DNA of 7,376 nucleotides, from assembly GCA_003476445.1 (NCBI GenBank), contig DMUF01000220.1, forward strand, positions 1 to 7,376, written 5' to 3'. Below are positions 1 through 6,940 of this stretch, piece after piece. Source of the DNA: Gammaproteobacteria bacterium. GTDB lineage: Bacteria > Pseudomonadota > Gammaproteobacteria > Pseudomonadales > Azotimanducaceae. The notes under the pieces were generated by a model that was given only the letters and a program-made list of their open reading frames with translations, was not told the origin of the DNA and searched no databases. Each line of letters opens with the position of its first letter. The first letter of the stretch is position 1. Made by a program: the position numbers and the translations under genes.

Positions 1-1781
1 CCGTAGATACGGTACGTCGGGCGACCGTGACTGCACTGACCTGCATTATCGGTCTGCTCCATGGTACGCAGCAGCGCATTCATTTCTGGGATGGAGAGGC
101 TTCGCTGAGCACGCACAGCCGCGCGACACGCCAGATTCGCGAGCCGTTCCTCGAGCCTGCCGGAGAGACCCGCCGCATCGCCAAACTCGCCCGCATCCGC
201 CAGGAGATCCCGCACCAGGCCGGTGATATCCGAATCGGCCAGCAGCACCGGCACCTCGCGCACGGTCACGGTCATCGGGCCGCTGCGCTCAAGCACAAGT
301 CCGAGCGCCTCGAAGTCTGAACCCTGGGTTTCGACGCGATCGGCCTCTGGCTCCGTGACATCAAGGACGAGCGGCACCAGCAGGCGCTGGCGCACGATGG
401 CTGAACTCGCCAACTCGCGCTTGAGTGCCTCATGCATGATGCGCTCATGCGCCGCGTGCATGTCGACCAGCACCAGTCCGCGGGCATTTTGCGCAAGGAT
501 ATAAACCCCATGTAATAGCCCAATGGCGTATCCAAGGGCAGGCGATCCCGCCTGCGCTAAGGGAAGGCGGTTCGGCGAATCAACCGCGTACGACGCACGC
601 GGAGTCTCGACACGCACCGCCGCAAGCGCATCGAGCACGTTGGCGCCAGGCAGGTCCGACCACCCAAGCGGCAACGCGCGCGATTCGGACGGCATGGCGG
701 ATCGGGCGGCTGCAGGGACAACCGATGGCGCCGACGGCAGATCTCCATCTCCGGCGGACCGAACCATGCCCGTCACCCCGTCCGGTCGCACCTCGCGCAG
801 GGCGCGATTCAATCGACCAAAAATGAAGTCGTGAACGGTTCGGGCATCACGAAAGCGCACTTCGTGCTTCGTTGGATGAACGTTGACATCGACCTGCCCC
901 GGAGGCAGTTCGAGAAAGAGGACAAATACCGGGTGCCGGGCGCCATAAAGCACGTCGCGATAAGCCTGGCGCACGGCGTGACCAATCAGCTTATCCCGCA
1001 CTACCCGACCGTTCACAAAGAAGTACTGCTGATCCGCCTGACTGCGGTTCCACGTCGGCTGTCCAATCCAGCCGTGCAGGCGCATGTCGAGCGCCTCGGT
1101 TTCAAGCGCGACGCTCTGATTCAGAAACTCGGCGCCCAGCAGCCGCGCCACGCGCTGCTCCGCGCTGCTTGCAGGCAGAGACAGGGCAGGACGATCCGGA
1201 CCATGACGCAACTCGAACCCCACCTCCGGATGCGCGAGAGCTATGCGACGCACGGCGAGGTCGATCTGGGTGAGCTCGGAACGCTCGCTCTTGAGGAACT
1301 TGCGCCGCGCGGGGGTGTTGAAGAACAGATCACGCACCTCGACGGTCGTGCCGACCGGATGCGCAGCGGGGGCGGCGGTCGCTCCGAGGTCCGACCCGGC
1401 TACCGCCAGGGTGGCGGCAGCGGCAGACCCCGCCGTGCGGGAGGTCACCGTTACCCGCGCGACCGACGCCATGCTCGCGAGCGCTTCGCCGCGAAATCCG
1501 AGGCTTACCACCTGGGCGAGATCGTCGGCGGAGCGAATCTTGCTGGTTGCATGCCGGCGCAGCGCAAGCGGCAGATCGTCGGCATGAATGCCCGAACCGT
1601 CATCACGCACGAGCACGCGCTTGACGCCGCCTTCTTCGACCACGACCAAAATCTCGCGCGCCCCAGCGTCGAGGCTATTCTCGATCAGCTCCTTGACCAG
1701 TGACGCCGGTCGCTCCACCACCTCGCCCGCGGCGATCTGGTTCGCCACTAACGCCCCAAGCTCGTGAATCCGTGCAGTCAT
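1..1781 (-). CDS. mutL: DNA mismatch repair protein MutL, endonuclease type (3' end off the window)
   Basis: MutL is the ATP-dependent dimer that links MutS mismatch recognition to strand incision. I read 593 codons from the ATG at 1781 with no stop or frameshift; the family is usually 600-650 aa, so only a few C-terminal residues are missing. The N-terminal GHKL ATPase shows ANQIAAGEVVERPAS (13-27), VKELIENSLDAGA with catalytic E31 and N35, DDGSGI (60-65), SLGFRGEALAS (93-103) and GTTVEV..FNTPARRKF (144-162). A proline- and alanine-rich linker covers about 335-420. The C-terminal domain begins with LGYAIGLLHGVYILAQ. It carries the endonuclease motif DMHAAHERIMHE (440-451), a beta-clamp-type motif QRLLVPL (465-471), ACR (551-553) and CSHGRPT (583-589). 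By family knowledge these motifs mark a nicking MutL, unlike E. coli MutL, which relies on MutH. The gene follows the amidase by 17 nt and is probably cotranscribed from nnr. The GGGAG at 1785-1789 is its likely ribosome site. Confidence 0.97.
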   Translation of the reverse strand, partial: MTARIHELGALVANQIAAGEVVERPASLVKELIENSLDAGAREILVVVEEGGVKRVLVRDDGSGIHADDLPLALRRHATSKIRSADDLAQVVSLGFRGEALASMASVARVTVTSRTAGSAAAATLAVAGSDLGATAAPAAHPVGTTVEVRDLFFNTPARRKFLKSERSELTQIDLAVRRIALAHPEVGFELRHGPDRPALSLPASSAEQRVARLLGAEFLNQSVALETEALDMRLHGWIGQPTWNRSQADQQYFFVNGRVVRDKLIGHAVRQAYRDVLYGARHPVFVLFLELPPGQVDVNVHPTKHEVRFRDARTVHDFIFGRLNRALREVRPDGVTGMVRSAGDGDLPSAPSVVPAAARSAMPSESRALPLGWSDLPGANVLDALAAVRVETPRASYAVDSPNRLPLAQAGSPALGYAIGLLHGVYILAQNARGLVLVDMHAAHERIMHEALKRELASSAIVRQRLLVPLVLDVTEPEADRVETQGSDFEALGLVLERSGPMTVTVREVPVLLADSDITGLVRDLLADAGEFGDAAGLSGRLEERLANLACRAAVRAQRSLSIPEMNALLRTMEQTDNAGQCSHGRPTYRIY

Positions 1782-1784
1782 GCG

Positions 1785-1789
1785 CTCCC
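1785..1789 (-). promoter_or_regulatory. Ribosome binding site of mutL
   Basis: On the minus strand GGGAG lies 3 nt before the ATG at 1781, inside the 17-nt gap after the amidase stop. The spacing is short, but it is the only purine-rich match in the gap. The ATG gives the N-terminus expected for MutL, with ANQIAAGEVV starting at residue 13. Confidence 0.5.
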
Positions 1790-1798
1790 GTCCCGGCG

Positions 1799-3226
1799 TC
1801 AGCCGGCCGGTATCAGCAGCGTCTGTCCGATCCTGATCACGTCGCTGCGCAGCCCGTTGGCGCTACGCAGGCGCTGGGTGGGGACGCCATACCGGCTCGC
1901 GATGCCAGAGAGGGTATCACCTCGGGCAATGACGTAGCGCACCGAGCTTCCCGCTGGAGCGCCTGCAACTGCGATAGCGGAACCGCCCCTGCCAGTCCGG
2001 GCGGCAACCAGCGTGCCGGGGGGAGCGTTGTTCTCGAGATATCTGCGAACGCCCGCCGCAATGGCCTGGACCAGCCGGTTCTGATGCGCCTGCGTGTTGA
2101 GGCGGCGCGCTTCTTCCGGGTTGGAAATGAAGCCTGTCTCGACCAGTATCGATGGCATGTCGGGCGACTTGAGGACGACAAAACCCGCCTGCTCCACGCG
2201 GCGCTTGTGCAGCCGCCCTACCGCCGCCAACTCCTGCAGCACCGCCTGACCAGCTTCAATACTGGCCGACCGGTTCGCGGTCATGGAAAGGTCGAGCAGC
2301 ACGTGAGCCAGCATGTCGTCCTTGTCATCGAGCGACACGTCACCAACCCCGCCAAGGAGATCGGAGCCGTTCTCCTTTTCGGCGAGCCAGCGCGCATTCT
2401 CACTGGTCGCCCCGCGATCCGAGAGCGTGTAAACCGAACCGCCGGAAATGCGCGGGTTGCGGAAGGCATCCGCGTGAATCGACACGAAGAGGTCGGCGCG
2501 AAACTCCCGCGCAATGCGCACGCGATCGCGCAGGGCAATGAAGTTATCGCCGCTGCGGACCAGCCGGGCGCGGTACCCCGGTATGCGATCGATCTCCGCC
2601 GCGAGCTTGCGCGCGATGTTGAGCGTGACGTGCTTTTCCTGGATGCGACCTGGACCGATCGCACCTGGGTCCTGGCCACCATGGCCAGCATCGATCGCAA
2701 CCACCAGATCGCGAAGATCGGGTTTTGCCTGCGTCGTGCCCCGCGTCGGGGAAGCAGCCGCACCTGCCAGCGACAATGTGACCGGCGCCGCAGGCGCGCC
2801 ATGCAGCTCGAAGACCAGTCGACGCGCGGCGCCGCCGCGAGTCTCCAGGCGGGCACCCTGCGGGCGCACGGGCCCATCGACGTCGAGCACCAGCCGATAA
2901 TCGCCGCCGTGTACCGCCGTACGCACGGCACGAACACGGCTCTGCCCCTTGAGCGCCGCCGCGGTCGAGAACCCAGGCGCCGGCCGAGCCTGCCTCAGGT
3001 CGACGACGACCCGGTGCGGGTTGGCCAGTGTGAAGATTGAGTATTCCGCCGAAGCCGACAGATCGACCCCAACCAGGGTGAGCTGCTGCCCTTCCTGCAA
3101 TACGAGTGCTGAGACCAGGCGTGCTTCAGCCGGCGTTCCGCAAAGGATCAGCAAGAGCGCGGCGAGCATCCACCTTGAGCTCGAGACGCCGGCCCGTTCC
3201 GTCAACCGAAAGCCAGACCTCGGCAT
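1799..3226 (-). CDS. amiB: N-acetylmuramoyl-L-alanine amidase, AmiB type (AMIN + amidase_3 + LysM)
   Basis: This is a periplasmic zinc amidase that cuts the lactoyl-alanine bond between glycan and peptide in murein to separate daughter cells. From the ATG at 3226 it is 475 aa. A hydrophobic segment (about 20-29) is followed by the signal peptidase I-like site AEA|R (33-36). Next come an AMIN domain (about 36-142, with RVVVDL at 72-77) that in relatives targets the septum, and an amidase_3 domain (about 173-398). Zinc ligands are H182 (DAGHGG), E197 (IQEKH) and H251 (SIHADA); the catalytic glutamate is E363 (LVETGFISN). The segment about 275-315 matches the autoinhibitory helix insert of AmiB/AmiC, which EnvC or NlpD partners relieve. 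A LysM domain (429-473) ends the protein. The start is uncertain: ATG 3226 overlaps tsaE by 101 nt and has no Shine-Dalgarno, but it gives an arginine-bearing n-region. ATG 3169 (456 aa, 44-nt overlap) leaves the signal peptide uncharged. A TTG at 3205 is also possible. Confidence 0.94.
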   Translation of the reverse strand: MPRSGFRLTERAGVSSSRWMLAALLLILCGTPAEARLVSALVLQEGQQLTLVGVDLSASAEYSIFTLANPHRVVVDLRQARPAPGFSTAAALKGQSRVRAVRTAVHGGDYRLVLDVDGPVRPQGARLETRGGAARRLVFELHGAPAAPVTLSLAGAAASPTRGTTQAKPDLRDLVVAIDAGHGGQDPGAIGPGRIQEKHVTLNIARKLAAEIDRIPGYRARLVRSGDNFIALRDRVRIAREFRADLFVSIHADAFRNPRISGGSVYTLSDRGATSENARWLAEKENGSDLLGGVGDVSLDDKDDMLAHVLLDLSMTANRSASIEAGQAVLQELAAVGRLHKRRVEQAGFVVLKSPDMPSILVETGFISNPEEARRLNTQAHQNRLVQAIAAGVRRYLENNAPPGTLVAARTGRGGSAIAVAGAPAGSSVRYVIARGDTLSGIASRYGVPTQRLRSANGLRSDVIRIGQTLLIPAG

Positions 3227-3629
3227 CAGGAACCGGCAGATGTCCCGCGCCCCGCTGCGGCCACTCGATGCAGGTAAGCAAGCCTTCGCCATAAAGCTCT
3301 TCGATGCCGAGAAAATCGATCTCCGCCGGATCAGAGATCCGATACAGGTCGAGATGATAGAGCATACCGAAACCTAAATCATGAGTCTCGATAATGGTAT
3401 ACGTGGGACTCTTCACAGAATCGGCATATCCTAAGCCGCGCAGCAGACCGCGCACCAGAGTGGTCTTGCCGGCACCCAGGTCACCGTGAAGAAACAGGAC
3501 CGCTCCTCGCGGCAGAAGCGCGATCAGAGCGCGACCCGCCGCCTCTGTCGCGGCTTCGTCGGGCAGGAACCAGACGCGGCGGTCACCTTGCCCGGCCGCC
3601 GACTGACCTGACTCGTCGACTTCACTCAT
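3126..3629 (-). CDS. tsaE: tRNA threonylcarbamoyladenosine (t6A) biosynthesis ATPase TsaE
   Basis: TsaE is the P-loop ATPase that works with TsaB and TsaD to put t6A at position 37 of ANN-decoding tRNAs in the cytoplasm. The 167-aa product has Walker A GDLGAGKTT (49-57), the switch-like SPTYTII (74-80), the Walker B region YHLDLYR (91-97) and the family-typical CIEWPQR (120-126, W123). It is slightly longer than the roughly 150 aa usual for the family because of a polar N-terminal tail of about 15 residues and a short C-terminal extension. The ATG at 3629 sits in ATGAGTGA, so its start overlaps the nnr stop by 8 nt, which suggests translational coupling. A GGAG lies 10 nt upstream of the ATG. 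Its 3' end overlaps the amidase reading frame. The nnr-tsaE-amiB order is the classic yjeF-yjeE-amiB order. Confidence 0.97.
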   Translation of the reverse strand: MSEVDESGQSAAGQGDRRVWFLPDEAATEAAGRALIALLPRGAVLFLHGDLGAGKTTLVRGLLRGLGYADSVKSPTYTIIETHDLGFGMLYHLDLYRISDPAEIDFLGIEELYGEGLLTCIEWPQRGAGHLPVPDAEVWLSVDGTGRRLELKVDARRALADPLRNAG

Positions 3630-5202
3630 CCGGATCGAGCTCCGGGCGGAGCGAGCCATTGCGCCCGCGTTCACGTCGCTCCTCCGCCGCAACGAGCGCG
3701 ACCAGGGGCTCCAAGAGGTCTGTCGCAAGCAGACCCCGCTCGCCCCGCTGGAGCGCCGCTTGGTCCGCCGCCGCGCTGTGCAGACAAGTCCCTGCAAGCG
3801 CCGCTGCTGTCGGGGTAAGCCCCTGAGCGAGAAGTCCGCCAATCACACCAGCCAGCACATCGCCCATGCCGGCACTCGCCATGCCGGGATTGCCGTGCCC
3901 ACAAACACCGATGAGCCGGGACGTCTTGTCGTCTGCGAGCGCGGCAACCAGAGACCCGGCGCCCTTGAGCACCGCAACGCCACCAAGACGCGCTGCCAGC
4001 GCGCGCGCCGCAGCCGGCCGATCACGTTGCACCGCGTCGGTCTGGAGACCAAGCAGCGTTGCCGCTTCGCCGGTGTGGGGTGTACCGATCACCGGCCCGG
4101 CGGGAAGCCAACCGGTTTGCGCGAGACCATTCAGGCCATCCGCATCAAGGACCAGAGGCAGGCCCGAATCGAGGGCAGCGCGCAAGAGCGAAAGCCCCCA
4201 GGCGTCGCGCCCCAGGCCGGGACCAACCACAAGGCAGCTGGCGCGCCCGAACGCCTGTGCGCGCGCCGCCGCATCATCGGCGTCGATGACCATCGCTTCT
4301 GGCCTGCGCGCAAGCAAGGCTGGCCGGTGTTCCGGGCGCGTGATGACGCTGACCAGTCCGGCGCCGACCCGAAGCGCCGCTTCCGCAGCCATGATTGGAG
4401 CGCCCCCCATGCTGCGGTCGCCGCCCACGACAAGGACATGACCAAATCGCTGCTTGTACGCGCTCGCAGCACGCGCCGGCAACCGCGCCCAGTCCGGCAG
4501 CGAGGCCATGCGCCACAGGGGAACGCCAGCGACGGTGGATTCCATGCGCGCATCAAGCCCAAGCGCATCGAAACGGCGGATGCCCGCATGATCGATTCCT
4601 GCACCCGTGTAGAGCCCGAGCTTGCGCGCGACGAACTGCAGGGTCACGCTCGCCCGCACCGTTGGCTCGGCAGCAGCCCCGGTATCGGCCTCGATTCCGG
4701 TGGGAAGATCCAGCGCAAGAACCGGGCGACCGCTCGCGTTGATCCACCCCACCGCTGCCGCGTAGTCCGCTTTGAGCGCACCGCGCAGGCCTGTGCCCAG
4801 CAGCGCGTCCACGACGACGTCACCGCGGGGTGCCAACGGCCACTCGGTCAGCGGCTCGATACCTGCCGTGAGCGCGGCGTCCCGGGCGATACCGGCGTCA
4901 CCGGCGAGCTGCGCAGGACTGCCAACCTGAAGTAGTTCGACCTCGAGCCCCGCCGCGCGCGCAAGGGTCGCCACCACGTAACCATCGCCCGCGTTATTTC
5001 CTTTGCCACAGCAGACGGTAATGCCCCGCGCCCGCGGCCACGCCTGCAGCAGGAGTTCGAGCGACGCCCGCCCCGCGCGCGCCATGAGTTCATAGGTCGC
5101 GATACCGAGTGCACGCGCGCCGGACTGATCCAGCGCCCGGCACTGAGCAGCCGTGCACAGCAGGGGCGCAGAATGGAAATCGCGCTCGCGGACGTCACGC
5201 AT
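3622..5202 (-). CDS. nnr: Bifunctional NAD(P)H-hydrate epimerase / ADP-dependent NAD(P)H-hydrate dehydratase
   Basis: Nnr (formerly YjeF) repairs hydrated NADH and NADPH: the N-terminal domain interconverts the R and S epimers, and the C-terminal kinase-fold domain dehydrates S-NAD(P)HX using ADP. The product is 526 aa, close to the 515 aa of the E. coli protein, with both domains intact. The epimerase half shows CGKGNNAGDGYVVA (65-78), VVDALLGTGLRG with D132, and LDLPTG (164-169). The dehydratase half (from about 265) shows GHVLVVGGDRSMGGAP, VVGPGLG, LVLDADGLN, GTPHTGEAATLLG, VLKGAG and NPGMASAGMGDVLAG (about 438-452, catalytic D448). The ATG at 5202 is chosen because GGGAG lies 8 nt upstream. 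An in-frame ATG at 5280 would run across the divergent control region and into queG. It is the first gene of the minus-strand operon and overlaps tsaE by 8 nt. Confidence 0.97.
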   Translation of the reverse strand: MRDVRERDFHSAPLLCTAAQCRALDQSGARALGIATYELMARAGRASLELLLQAWPRARGITVCCGKGNNAGDGYVVATLARAAGLEVELLQVGSPAQLAGDAGIARDAALTAGIEPLTEWPLAPRGDVVVDALLGTGLRGALKADYAAAVGWINASGRPVLALDLPTGIEADTGAAAEPTVRASVTLQFVARKLGLYTGAGIDHAGIRRFDALGLDARMESTVAGVPLWRMASLPDWARLPARAASAYKQRFGHVLVVGGDRSMGGAPIMAAEAALRVGAGLVSVITRPEHRPALLARRPEAMVIDADDAAARAQAFGRASCLVVGPGLGRDAWGLSLLRAALDSGLPLVLDADGLNGLAQTGWLPAGPVIGTPHTGEAATLLGLQTDAVQRDRPAAARALAARLGGVAVLKGAGSLVAALADDKTSRLIGVCGHGNPGMASAGMGDVLAGVIGGLLAQGLTPTAAALAGTCLHSAAADQAALQRGERGLLATDLLEPLVALVAAEERRERGRNGSLRPELDPDE

Positions 5203-5210
5203 CGACTTTA

Positions 5211-5215
5211 CTCCC
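5211..5215 (-). promoter_or_regulatory. Ribosome binding site of nnr
   Basis: GGGAG on the minus strand, 8 nt before the ATG at 5202, decides the nnr start against longer in-frame options. Its first G is also the last base of the first 15-bp dyad (5215-5229), so a hairpin in the nnr leader would sit directly against the ribosome site. Confidence 0.75.
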
Positions 5216-5244
5216 GCGTCTCGGACGCGCGCGTCCAGGACGCG
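5215..5244. repeat. Two tandem 15-bp dyads in the nnr/queG control region
   Basis: Two abutting copies of the pattern CGCGTC-NNN-GACGCG occupy 5215-5229 (centre TCG) and 5230-5244 (centre CAG). Each has perfect 6-bp inverted arms, and the copies agree at 13 of 15 positions. The junction adds a perfect 14-bp palindrome, GGACGCGCGCGTCC, at 5223-5236. As DNA the pair could be two operator sites covering the -35 region expected for queG. As RNA it could form two short hairpins in the nnr 5' leader. No known regulator is recognised; the function is inference. Confidence 0.6.
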
Positions 5245-5253
5245 CCAGGCCCC

Positions 5254-5263
5254 CAGTATACTG
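5254..5263. promoter_or_regulatory. Symmetric -10 element, candidate bidirectional promoter for queG and nnr
   Basis: CAGTATACTG is a perfect 10-bp palindrome, so it presents TATACT on both strands: plus 5257-5262, minus 5260-5255. TATACT matches the sigma70 -10 consensus at 5 of 6 positions. On the plus strand transcription would start near 5269, the queG ATG. On the minus strand it would start near 5248, giving nnr a leader of about 46 nt. I see no good -35 hexamer on either side, so the promoter is probable but not proven. Confidence 0.55.
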
Positions 5264-5268
5264 ACCCC

Positions 5269-6342
5269 ATGAATGACCACGGCATCGATCCTGAACTCGC
5301 GGCGCTAGCGCGCCAGATTCCCGCATGGGCCACGGAGCTTGGCTTCGACCGCATTGGGATCACGGATACCAACCTCGACGACTACGCGCCGCATCTTCGA
5401 CGCTGGCTCGAGGCAGGGCACCACGGCACGATGGACTGGATGGCGCGGCACGCGGATCTTCGTCTCGACCCCGATGCACTGGTCCCCGGTACCCTGCGTA
5501 TCCTGAGCGCGCGCATGCCCTACCCCGGCGCGGGCGCGGAAGCCCTCGCGACGCTGCGCGACAGCGCCAAAGCCTACGTTTCCCGCTATGCGCTGGGCCG
5601 CGATTACCATCGCGTGCTGCGTCAGCGGCTCGCCCGCCTGGCGCAGCGTATTGACACAGCTGCCCGCACGTTCGGCGGACAGTACCGGGCTTTTACCGAC
5701 TCGGCGCCAGTGCTCGAAAAGCCGCTCGGCGAGAAGGCCGGGCTAGGCTGGATCGGCAAGAACACGTTGCTGATTGATCGGGAGGCGGGCTCCTGGTTCT
5801 TCCTCGGCGAGATCTATACGACCCTGCCCCTGCCCCTCACACCCGCTGCGCCCGAGGACCACTGCGGCAACTGCCGGGCGTGCATGACGGTGTGCCCGAC
5901 CGCGGCAATCATCGGACCGCGGCAACTGGATGCGCGACGCTGCATCGCCTATCTCACCATCGAACACGACGGCCCGCTGCCGCTGCACATGCGTCCGCTC
6001 ATCGGCAATCGCGTCTTCGGCTGCGATGACTGCCAGATCCACTGCCCCTGGAACCGTTTCGCAACGGCTGCCACCCTGCCCGATTTCGCGCCGCGCCACG
6101 GGCTCGACAACGCGGATCTGCGGGTGCTCTTCGGCTGGTCCGAGGCGGAATACCTGGCGCGCACGGAGGGGTCCGCGCTGCGTCGCGCGGGCTTTGAGCG
6201 CTGGCAGCGAAATCTCGCCGTGGCGATCGGCAACGGCCCGGCGGATATGCGCAGTATCGAGCTTCTGCGCACGCGGCGCGCCGACGCGACGCCGCTGGTA
6301 CAAGAGCACATCGATTGGGCGCTCGAGCGTCTCGGCGCCTGA
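5269..6342 (+). CDS. queG: Epoxyqueuosine reductase QueG
   Basis: QueG carries out the last step of queuosine synthesis, reducing epoxyqueuosine at position 34 of GUN-anticodon tRNAs. It uses cobalamin and two [4Fe-4S] clusters in the cytoplasm. The 357-aa product shows GITDTNLDDY near the N-terminus, HGTMDWMARH, YVSRYALGRDYH, and TDSAPVLEKPLGEKAGLGWIG with the likely catalytic D144. Eight cluster cysteines are present: C199, C202, C205 and C209 (CGNCRACMTVCP), C225 (RRCIAYLT), and C252, C255 and C259 (GCDDCQIHCPW). The C-terminal part (about 280-355) matches the HEAT-like tail, with EGSALRRAGFERWQRNLAVA. It is about 20 aa shorter than E. coli QueG, lacking the far C-terminal extension. The ATG at 5269 fits the family start. 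No Shine-Dalgarno precedes it and TATACT ends 6 nt before it, suggesting a leaderless mRNA. It is divergent from nnr, as in E. coli, and convergent with orn. Confidence 0.97.
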   Translation: MNDHGIDPELAALARQIPAWATELGFDRIGITDTNLDDYAPHLRRWLEAGHHGTMDWMARHADLRLDPDALVPGTLRILSARMPYPGAGAEALATLRDSAKAYVSRYALGRDYHRVLRQRLARLAQRIDTAARTFGGQYRAFTDSAPVLEKPLGEKAGLGWIGKNTLLIDREAGSWFFLGEIYTTLPLPLTPAAPEDHCGNCRACMTVCPTAAIIGPRQLDARRCIAYLTIEHDGPLPLHMRPLIGNRVFGCDDCQIHCPWNRFATAATLPDFAPRHGLDNADLRVLFGWSEAEYLARTEGSALRRAGFERWQRNLAVAIGNGPADMRSIELLRTRRADATPLVQEHIDWALERLGA

Positions 6343-6355
6343 ACCGACGCGCGGA

Positions 6356-6904
6356 TCAGGGCTTCTGCCAGCGCAGGAAATGCTCGCGGTAGTAACGCAG
6401 TTCCTCGATCGACTCTCGGATATCGGCTAACGCCGTATGCGTGTTGCGCTTCGTATATCCCGCGGAGAGATCCGGTCGCCAGCGTTGCACCAGTTCCTTG
6501 ATGCTGCTGACATCGATCATCCGATAGTGCAGATAGCTTTCGAGCGTCGGCATGTAGCGCGACAGAAACCGGCGATCCTGCCAGATGGTGTTACCGCACA
6601 GCGGCGAGCGCTTCTTTTCCACCAGGCGTTCAAGAAAGGCGAGCGTGGTCGCCTCGGCCTCACGCTCGGAAATTCGGCTCGCGCGCACCCGGTCGATCAG
6701 GCCGGACGCACCGTGATGGCGCTGATTCCAGTCATCCATCGCGGCGAGCACCGTGTCTGGCTGATGCAACACCAACACCGGACCTTCCGCGATCACGTTG
6801 AGCTCGCTGTCCGTGACAATGGTCGCCATCTCGATGATGCGCTCACGTTCCGGGTCGAGACCCGTCATCTCCATATCCAGCCAGACCAGTTCTGCTGCCG
6901 GCAC
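6356..6904 (-). CDS. orn: Oligoribonuclease (3'-5' exoribonuclease for short RNAs)
   Basis: Orn degrades 2-5 nt RNAs, above all dinucleotides, to mononucleotides, including pGpG from cyclic-di-GMP breakdown. It completes RNA turnover in the cytoplasm. The 182-aa product has the full DEDDh set: D10 and E12 (WLDMEMTGLD), D110 (QDRRFL), H156 and D161 (THTALADIRES). It also has the family-typical MDDWN (56-60), CGN (103-105), YMPTLE and YYREHF. I chose a GTG start at 6904 because it gives the normal length (E. coli 181 aa), puts WLDMEMTG at residues 8-15, and has GGAG 6 nt upstream. In-frame ATGs further upstream would add about 35-45 residues with no family match and overlap the divergent gene. 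The stop lies 13 nt from the queG stop, with no evident terminator between them. Confidence 0.97.
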   Translation of the reverse strand: MPAAELVWLDMEMTGLDPERERIIEMATIVTDSELNVIAEGPVLVLHQPDTVLAAMDDWNQRHHGASGLIDRVRASRISEREAEATTLAFLERLVEKKRSPLCGNTIWQDRRFLSRYMPTLESYLHYRMIDVSSIKELVQRWRPDLSAGYTKRNTHTALADIRESIEELRYYREHFLRWQKP

Positions 6905-6910
6905 ACTGCG

Positions 6911-6914
6911 CTCC
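6911..6914 (-). promoter_or_regulatory. Ribosome binding site supporting the GTG start of orn
   Basis: GGAG on the minus strand lies 6 nt before the GTG at 6904. There is no ATG between this site and the conserved WLDMEMTG motif, so it fixes the non-ATG start of orn. Confidence 0.7.
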
Positions 6915-6940
6915 GCCGTTTCGTGTGCAACTAGTATCCC

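Noticed and set aside
831..1703. 290-codon plus-strand open frame antisense to mutL
   Set aside because: It lies wholly within mutL, which I verified codon by codon. Its predicted protein has no recognisable domain and the low-complexity, arginine-rich look of a shadow frame in GC-rich DNA.
1700..3040. 446-codon plus-strand open frame antisense to the amidase
   Set aside because: The minus strand encodes a complete amidase with all zinc ligands. The plus frame is a shadow produced by high GC at third positions.
3091..3169. Possible lipoprotein signal in the amidase (cysteine at residue 29)
   Set aside because: The residue before the cysteine is leucine, not glycine, alanine or serine, so the lipobox is not met. 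An AEA cleavage site follows.
3760..4935. 391-codon plus-strand open frame antisense to nnr
   Set aside because: It is opposite a fully conserved two-domain Nnr, and its product matches no family I know.
5223..5236. 14-bp palindrome GGACGCGCGCGTCC considered as an intrinsic terminator
   Set aside because: It has no T-run on either side and lies between divergent starts, where a terminator is not expected. It is explained as the junction of the two tandem dyads.
5173..5268. 32-residue N-terminal extension of queG to an upstream ATG
   Set aside because: It would run through the start of nnr and the whole divergent control region. The conserved QueG N-terminus begins at the ATG at 5269.
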